Source of the DNA: Nocardiopsaceae bacterium
GTDB lineage: Bacteria > Actinomycetota > Actinomycetes > Streptosporangiales > Streptosporangiaceae
Reading direction: 5' to 3'
Assembly (NCBI GenBank): GCA_031254715.1
Contig: JAIRTY010000650.1
Span: 1-10,145 of the forward strand
DNA: 10,145 bases
In this document: piece by piece, positions 6,095 through 10,145 of the stretch
Numbering within the stretch: position 1 is the first letter of the stretch
Layout of the letters: every line of letters starts with the position of its first letter
Notes under the pieces: generated by a model
Database searches by the model: none
What the model was told of the DNA's origin: nothing
Seen by the model: only the letters and a program-made list of their open reading frames with translations
Made by a program: the position numbers and the translations under genes

Positions 6095-7063
6095 TCATTT
6101 GACCGCGATCGGGTTCACGGGAGACCCGACCGCGCGGGAGAAGGGAAGGGGGGGACCGCAGAAGAAGAACTCGTAAACCCCGTCGCCTGCGCAGTCCGTC
6201 GCGAGCGGGTCCAGGTCGTAGATCTCGCCAATCCATAGCCCCATGTGAACGATGAAGACGATGTGCAGCGGCTGGAAGACGTCGGGCGTTTCATTCGGCA
6301 GCACTTCCATGCCCCAGGTATCGGTGGCCACCGCCGCCACTTCGCGATCGGCGATCCAGTCCACACTCTGCAGACCCAGCCCGGGGGAGGGACCGCCGGC
6401 GTAGTCACCCCAGCTCCCGGCGTCCCGTGCCCGTGCCATGGCCCCCGTGCGGACGAACAGGAAGTCACCCCGGCCCACGGTAACGCCAGCCTGGCCGGCC
6501 GCCCGTTGCAGGTCATCGGCGCCGATGGCGGTGCCAGGCTCTAGCCAGCGAACGCCGCGGCTGGCCGGGATGTCCAGCAGGACACCGCGCCCCACCATGC
6601 CGCCGGATGCGTTGCTGACGGCGTTGCGGAGGGCTCCCCTGCTGGTGACCTGGTCGGCCCCGTAACCGTTGTAGATCCGGTCCTCGAATACCACATGGGC
6701 GAGCGAGTCCCACTGGGTTCCTGACTGCAGTGGCATGATCACGAGGTCGTCGGTGCCGCGGAAGTGCCGGTCATTGCCGCCGTAGAAGTCGCGGACCGCG
6801 GTGCCTGCCATCACGTCAGCGCCGCTCCGGGTCATCAGGTGAATCGGGTTGAACCGGTTGAACCGGCCATTCTGCGGCCCTGCCTCGTCGAATGGAAGCG
6901 CCATGGAGATGACGCGGCCCGACCGCACGAGCCCCGCCGCGGCGATGATGCTGTCCGCTGTCACGTGGTTGAGCGTGCCGCGCTGGTCGCCGGGGCCCCA
7001 GCGTCCCCAGTTCCGGTGCCGTTCACAGAGCTTGCGCACGTCGGCGATGTCCGGTTGGGTCAC
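6095..7063 (-). CDS. Cyclase-family hydrolase (PF04199-type) with altered metal motif
   Basis: The 322-residue protein resembles the putative cyclase / kynurenine formamidase-like superfamily, metal-dependent hydrolases that open amide, lactam or lactone bonds. The core motif region reads LQSGTQWDSLAHV (112-124). The usual HxGTHxDxPxH pattern is changed, with Gln113 and Gln117 in place of the first two His, while Asp119 and His123 remain. A distal stretch, PLHIVFIVHMGLWIGEIYDLDPLA, matches the family's C-terminal region with its conserved Glu. It starts at GTG 7063; AGGAGG lies at 7074-7069 with a 5-base spacer and overlaps the stop codon of the upstream dehydrogenase. It is the last gene of the minus-strand operon. 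In context it may hydrolyse a ring-cleavage or N-acyl intermediate; this is inferred. Confidence 0.85.
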   Translation of the reverse strand: MTQPDIADVRKLCERHRNWGRWGPGDQRGTLNHVTADSIIAAAGLVRSGRVISMALPFDEAGPQNGRFNRFNPIHLMTRSGADVMAGTAVRDFYGGNDRHFRGTDDLVIMPLQSGTQWDSLAHVVFEDRIYNGYGADQVTSRGALRNAVSNASGGMVGRGVLLDIPASRGVRWLEPGTAIGADDLQRAAGQAGVTVGRGDFLFVRTGAMARARDAGSWGDYAGGPSPGLGLQSVDWIADREVAAVATDTWGMEVLPNETPDVFQPLHIVFIVHMGLWIGEIYDLDPLATDCAGDGVYEFFFCGPPLPFSRAVGSPVNPIAVK

Positions 7064-7068
7064 CGATG

Positions 7069-7074
7069 CCTCCT
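7069..7074 (-). promoter_or_regulatory. Ribosome binding site AGGAGG deciding the GTG start of the cyclase gene
   Basis: AGGAGG on the minus strand lies 5 bases before GTG 7063 and overlaps the TAG stop (7075-7073) of the acyl-CoA dehydrogenase. This supports the GTG start and coupled translation. Confidence 0.75.
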
Positions 7075-8227
7075 ACCTCAGTCCCATGGTCTTGGCGATG
7101 ATGTTGCGCTGGATCTCCGACGTCCCGGCGCCGATAGTCCCGAGCCGGGACTCCCGGAAGTGCCGCTGCAGGTCGTACTCCATCGTGTAGCCGTAGCCGC
7201 CGAGCACCTGCAGTCCCATGTCAGCGACCTGTTTGTACGCCTCGCAGACATAGAGCTTGAGTATCGCCGCGTCGCGGACGGTCTGCTGGCCGGCGTCGAG
7301 GCGGGCCGCGTATCGGTACACCAGCATGCGTGATATATCGACCATCATCTGCATATCTGCAAGCTTGTGGCTTACCGCCTGATAACTCCCGATCGGCGCC
7401 CCGAACTGCTGCCGCTCCTTGGCATAGGCGAGGGCGTCGTCGAGTGCCGCCTGGGCGGCTCCGGTGCGTGCCGCGGACAGGCACAGCCGCTCGAACTCGA
7501 GCACTCTCATCAGTACTGGCCAGCCCTTGCCCTCGGGTCCCAGCCGGCTGTCTTCGGGCACGAAGACGTCGTGGAAGTGGAGCATGCTCGTGCCAAGCGG
7601 CCAGTGACCCAGTGTTCGCAGCGGGGATGCGGACAGGCCGGCGGAGCCGGACGGGATCAGCAGCAACGTGACACCGTCGTGCCTGCGCGGCCCGGTGCCG
7701 GTGCGGGTGACCGTCAGCACGTAATCGGACACCTTGTACCCGGAACAGAACACCTTCTGGCCGTTAACGACGTAGCCGGCGCCGGCGCGCCGGGCCGAGG
7801 TCTGCACTGCTGCGGCATCGGAGCCCGAATCCGGTTCGGTCAGGGCGAAGCACACGGAGATCTTGCCCTGGGCGAGGTCCGGCAGGTACCGGGCCGCCTG
7901 TTCCGGCGTGCCGTGGCTGGCGATCGCGCGGGCGCCGTGCGCGAGGTTGCGGAAGACCCAGAAGGCCAAGTCCAGGAAGCCGTGTCCCAGCTCTTCCAGC
8001 AGCGCCGCGACGAGTACCGTGCCGCCGCCTCCGCCGCCGTAGGCCTCGGGGACGCCGAGGCCGAGATAGCCGAGCCGCGCCAGCTCCCGGAACGCCTCGG
8101 TGGGAGGCAGTTTTTCCTCGTCGCATTTGCGAACGTAGTCACGGCCGAAGTGCCCACGCAGCAGTGTGCGTACCGACTCCCGCAAGAGTTCCAGGTCGGC
8201 GGCGTCTGGTGGGGCCGTATCCGGCAT
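7073..8227 (-). CDS. Acyl-CoA dehydrogenase with helix-G type catalytic Glu
   Basis: This 384-residue flavoenzyme has the standard acyl-CoA dehydrogenase layout: an N-terminal helical domain, CFALTEPDSGSDAAAV (126-141), ERQQFGAPIGSYQAVSHKLADM (271-292) and VLGGYGYTMEYDLQRHFRES (341-360). At the C-terminal position where short- and medium-chain enzymes carry Glu (EGT), it reads IGAGTSEIQ with Ala367. Instead, LEFERLCL (243-250) aligns with the helix-G segment of isovaleryl-CoA and long-chain enzymes, so Glu246 is the likely base. This suggests a branched or bulky acyl-CoA substrate, different from that of the FadE25-like enzyme at 3112-4308. The ATG directly abuts the TAG of the CoA-transferase (TAGATG), with GGGAG 5 bases upstream of the ATG, so translation is probably coupled. 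It should oxidise the CoA ester made by its neighbour. A run of six Gly at about 64-69 follows the conserved PEAYGG. Confidence 0.92.
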   Translation of the reverse strand: MPDTAPPDAADLELLRESVRTLLRGHFGRDYVRKCDEEKLPPTEAFRELARLGYLGLGVPEAYGGGGGGTVLVAALLEELGHGFLDLAFWVFRNLAHGARAIASHGTPEQAARYLPDLAQGKISVCFALTEPDSGSDAAAVQTSARRAGAGYVVNGQKVFCSGYKVSDYVLTVTRTGTGPRRHDGVTLLLIPSGSAGLSASPLRTLGHWPLGTSMLHFHDVFVPEDSRLGPEGKGWPVLMRVLEFERLCLSAARTGAAQAALDDALAYAKERQQFGAPIGSYQAVSHKLADMQMMVDISRMLVYRYAARLDAGQQTVRDAAILKLYVCEAYKQVADMGLQVLGGYGYTMEYDLQRHFRESRLGTIGAGTSEIQRNIIAKTMGLR

Positions 8228-9514
8228 CTACGCTCCCGGGGGCGGGGTTGGGGCGGTACCCGCAGGGCCTGCGGGCGGGCCCGGTGCCGGGGACGACGGT
8301 CCTGCGGGGGCCGCGGAGGAGCCGCGAACACGCACGACGCCGCGCCGGGCCAGGTCTGCTATCTGCTCCGGCCGCATCCCCAGCCGCCGCAGGAGCACTT
8401 GCTCGGTGTGCTCTCCGAGCTGCGGGGCCGGGGCGCTGGCAGGAGCCCAGCCGTCGAACTGCGGCGGGTTGGCGGGGTAGCGGACGTCCCCGATGACCGG
8501 GTGGTGGTAGGTGCGGACGAGCCCCCTTGCCGTCACCTGCTCGTCGGCGAACACGGCCGGCAGGTCGTTGACGGGGGCGGCCGGGATGTCGTTCTCGCTC
8601 AGGATGCGCAGCCACTCCCCGGTGTCCCGCCGGGCGAAGCGCTCCCGGAGCAGGCCGGTCACCAGTTCCCGGTTGGCCACCCGCGCGGGATTCGTGGCCG
8701 TGCGGGGGTCGGCCTTGAGGCGCGGCAGCCCGATGGCATCACACAGTCGCCGCCAGAACTTGTCCTCCCGGACCGCTATCACGAGGTAACCGTTCCGGGT
8801 TGCGGACGCTTGCCACGGCACCATGTGGGCATGGGCCGTGCCTTGCCGGGTGACTTGGCGCCCGGTGTTGAGATGATCCAGAGCGTCGTAGGACAGGAGG
8901 GACACCAGGCAGTCCAGCATGGCGACATCCGCATGGGCGCCCTCGCCGTGGAGCAGCCGGCCGGCCAGGCCGGCCAGCGCCGAGATGCATGCGAAGACTC
9001 CCGCTGACAGGTCCGCCAGCGGGATGCCCATCCGGGCCGGCGGCCCGTCCGGGTCGCCGGTGACGTGCAGATACCCGGCGAACGCCTGCACGGCCAGGTC
9101 GAAGGCTGGGCGGTCACGCTGCGGACCGTACTCGCCGAAACCGGTAACCGACACGGTGACGATGCCGGGGTTGCGCTTCGTGAGTTGCTGGTGGTCGATC
9201 CCGAGGCGCGTCAGCACGCCGGGGCGGAAGTTGTCGATGACGATGGCGGCCTGCTCCGCCAGCCGGCAGAAGAGGTCGTGACCTTCGGGGCTCTTCAGAT
9301 CGAGGCTGACGCTCTTCTTGTTCCGGTTCATGAACAGATGGATGGCGCTCTCGGACGCCAGCGGCGCGATTCCCGGGTTCCGGTTGGCATCGCCCGACAG
9401 CGGCTCGATCTTGATGACCTCCGCCCCGAGGTCCGCCAAGATGGTCCCGGCGTAGGTCCCGGCGATAACCTGGCCGAGTTCTAGCACGGTGATGCCGTGC
9501 AGCAGGCCGGTCAT
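8228..9514 (-). CDS. Class III CoA-transferase (CaiB/BaiF family)
   Basis: This enzyme transfers CoA between a donor thioester and a carboxylic acid, activating the acid for later steps. The 428-residue product opens MTGLLHGITVLELGQVIAG and has the typical ADLGAEVIKIEPLSGD (27-42) and NRNKKSVSLDLKS (63-75), then DNFRPGV, GFGEYGP and the interdomain region. Asp168 in PLADLSAG is the likely catalytic Asp that forms the acyl anhydride. An open frame runs upstream to 9949, but that stretch is non-homologous and overlaps other genes. ATG 9514 opens the conserved core and overlaps the TGA of the preceding small ORF (ATGA). The last 32 residues (397-428) are an unusual Ala/Pro/Gly/Ser-rich tail beyond the normal fold. 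It lies directly before the acyl-CoA dehydrogenase, suggesting activation then dehydrogenation of the same acid. Confidence 0.93.
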   Translation of the reverse strand: MTGLLHGITVLELGQVIAGTYAGTILADLGAEVIKIEPLSGDANRNPGIAPLASESAIHLFMNRNKKSVSLDLKSPEGHDLFCRLAEQAAIVIDNFRPGVLTRLGIDHQQLTKRNPGIVTVSVTGFGEYGPQRDRPAFDLAVQAFAGYLHVTGDPDGPPARMGIPLADLSAGVFACISALAGLAGRLLHGEGAHADVAMLDCLVSLLSYDALDHLNTGRQVTRQGTAHAHMVPWQASATRNGYLVIAVREDKFWRRLCDAIGLPRLKADPRTATNPARVANRELVTGLLRERFARRDTGEWLRILSENDIPAAPVNDLPAVFADEQVTARGLVRTYHHPVIGDVRYPANPPQFDGWAPASAPAPQLGEHTEQVLLRRLGMRPEQIADLARRGVVRVRGSSAAPAGPSSPAPGPPAGPAGTAPTPPPGA

Positions 9515-9684
9515 CCGGGCACCATGCCCGGCTTCTCGGCGAGCACGTGCTTGCCGGCACGCAGGGCCGCAAGTGCCGGCGCGTAGTGGGCACGCAGCGT
9601 GCCGATGGTCCCGCAGCCGATGACAGCCACGCCCACGCCGCCGGGGATGTGGTGGGGCCGCGGTACGGCCGGCCTTCCCGTCAC
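9511..9684 (-). pseudogene. Remnant of a Gfo/Idh/MocA-family NAD(P)-dependent oxidoreductase (57 codons)
   Basis: Reading from GTG 9684 gives 57 residues before TGA 9513-9511. GVGVAVIGCGTIGTLRAHYA (16-35) is the first beta strand, dinucleotide-binding glycine loop (GCGTIG, 23-28) and first helix of a Gfo/Idh/MocA Rossmann domain. It passes directly into PALAALRAGKHVLAEKP (36-52), the family's AGKHVLxEKP segment. In intact members these parts lie roughly 80-90 residues apart and a C-terminal domain of over 200 residues follows. Here about 55-60 residues are missing internally and the whole C-terminal domain is absent. The GTG overlaps the stop of the upstream lyase (GTGA) and its TGA overlaps the start of the CoA-transferase (ATGA). 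It may be a decayed gene kept in frame because it couples translation, or a miniature gene with a new role. Catalysis as an oxidoreductase is not expected. Confidence 0.75.
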
Positions 9685-10145
9685 CGGCCCTGCACCGCTT
9701 CCGCGCGGGCGATGATGCTGCGTGCGCGGGCGGCCACGGCGTAGTCGACCATTCGCCCGCCCACGCTGATGGATGCCGATCCGCTGGCCACAGCCTGGTC
9801 GAACAACTCGATGATCTTACGTTCCCTCGCCACCTCTTCCGCCGTGGGCGTGAAGACCTCATGGATGATCGGCAGTTGCGCCGGATGAATGGCGATCTTG
9901 CCTGTGTAGCCGGTCCGGCGGGCGAGCTGACATTCCGTGCGGAGAGCACCGGAGTTCCTGAAGTCCATGAATACCGCGTCCATGGGTTGCACGCCGCTTG
10001 CCCGCGCGGCGAGCACCACCAGGCTCCGGGCCGTCAACAGCGCCGTGCCGTCGCTCGTCCACTCGCAGCCGAGATCGGTCACCAGGTCGCCCTGCTCGCC
10101 GGAGCCGAACACGATGACCCGGATCCGGGGGGTGCTCTCGCCCAT
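9681..10145 (-). CDS. HpcH/HpaI aldolase / CitE-like lyase (5' end beyond window)
   Basis: The visible 154 residues match the C-terminal half of CitE-type lyases (citrate lyase beta, malyl-CoA, citramalyl-CoA lyase family), Mg-dependent TIM-barrel enzymes that cleave a beta-hydroxyacyl-CoA or related acid between carbons. Evidence is the FGSGEQGDLVTDLG segment near the visible start, ARSLVVLAARASGVQPMDAV, TGYTGKIAIHPAQLPIIHEV and VFTPTAEEVARERKII, then SVGGRMVDYAVAARARSII. The Met at 10145 coincides with the window edge and is almost certainly internal, because family members have another 120-150 residues before this point. It is the first visible gene of the minus-strand operon and overlaps the Gfo/Idh/MocA remnant by 4 bases. 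With the CoA-transferase downstream it suggests cleavage of a CoA-activated dicarboxylate. Confidence 0.87.
   Translation of the reverse strand: MGESTPRIRVIVFGSGEQGDLVTDLGCEWTSDGTALLTARSLVVLAARASGVQPMDAVFMDFRNSGALRTECQLARRTGYTGKIAIHPAQLPIIHEVFTPTAEEVARERKIIELFDQAVASGSASISVGGRMVDYAVAARARSIIARAEAVQGR

Noticed and set aside
7367..9007. Long plus-strand open frame of 546 codons
   Set aside because: Antisense to the acyl-CoA dehydrogenase and CoA-transferase, both of which have strong motifs; the plus product is low-complexity and has no recognisable domain.
9515..9949. N-terminal extension of the CoA-transferase
   Set aside because: The frame overlaps the CitE-like lyase and the Gfo/Idh/MocA remnant, and encodes Arg/Ser/Ala-rich sequence; the family core begins at ATG 9514.

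Overview
The window looks like a chromosome segment of a high-GC Actinomycetota. Codons are strongly G/C-ended, there are several GTG starts, start/stop overlaps are frequent, and the order purK-purE-acyl-CoA dehydrogenase matches the purK-purE-fadE25 block I recall from Mycobacterium tuberculosis (Rv3276c-Rv3274c). I cannot name the genus from sequence alone.

Layout. (1) 1-1215, minus: an NCS1-family nucleobase/cytosine-type permease that runs off the left edge. It diverges from (2) 1373-4308, plus: purK, purE and a FadE25-like acyl-CoA dehydrogenase. The intergenic region carries a promoter with an inverted repeat for the permease and a leaderless-type -10 box for purK. A perfect 11-bp GC hairpin sits between purK and purE. 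(3) 4405-6016, plus: a small cupin followed by an FAD-dependent aromatic hydroxylase resembling 2,6-dihydroxypyridine 3-monooxygenase, joined at a 21-bp tandem duplication. (4) 10145-6095, minus: a tightly packed operon facing the hydroxylase. In transcription order it holds an HpcH/CitE-type C-C lyase (5' part outside the window), a 57-codon remnant of a Gfo/Idh/MocA oxidoreductase, a class III (CaiB/BaiF) CoA-transferase, a second acyl-CoA dehydrogenase and a cyclase-family (PF04199-type) hydrolase. The two blocks converge at about 6017-6094.

Function. The left third is housekeeping: the PurK/PurE pair converts AIR to CAIR in purine synthesis, next to a probable nucleobase importer. The right 5.8 kb looks like an accessory catabolic cluster: ring hydroxylation, hydrolysis, CoA transfer, acyl-CoA dehydrogenation and C-C cleavage of a CoA thioester. 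This set would fit degradation of a hydroxylated aromatic or N-heteroaromatic acid through a CoA-bound dicarboxylate. The substrate is unknown, and the pathway is inferred from enzyme families only.

The most notable details are the Gfo/Idh/MocA remnant, which has lost the middle of its Rossmann domain and its whole C-terminal domain yet overlaps both neighbours by 4 bases; a cyclase with Gln in place of two metal-ligand His; two acyl-CoA dehydrogenases with the catalytic Glu in different places; and the purK-purE hairpin. No RNA genes, CRISPR arrays, insertion sequences or phage genes were seen, and no stretch over 300 bases lacks a gene.
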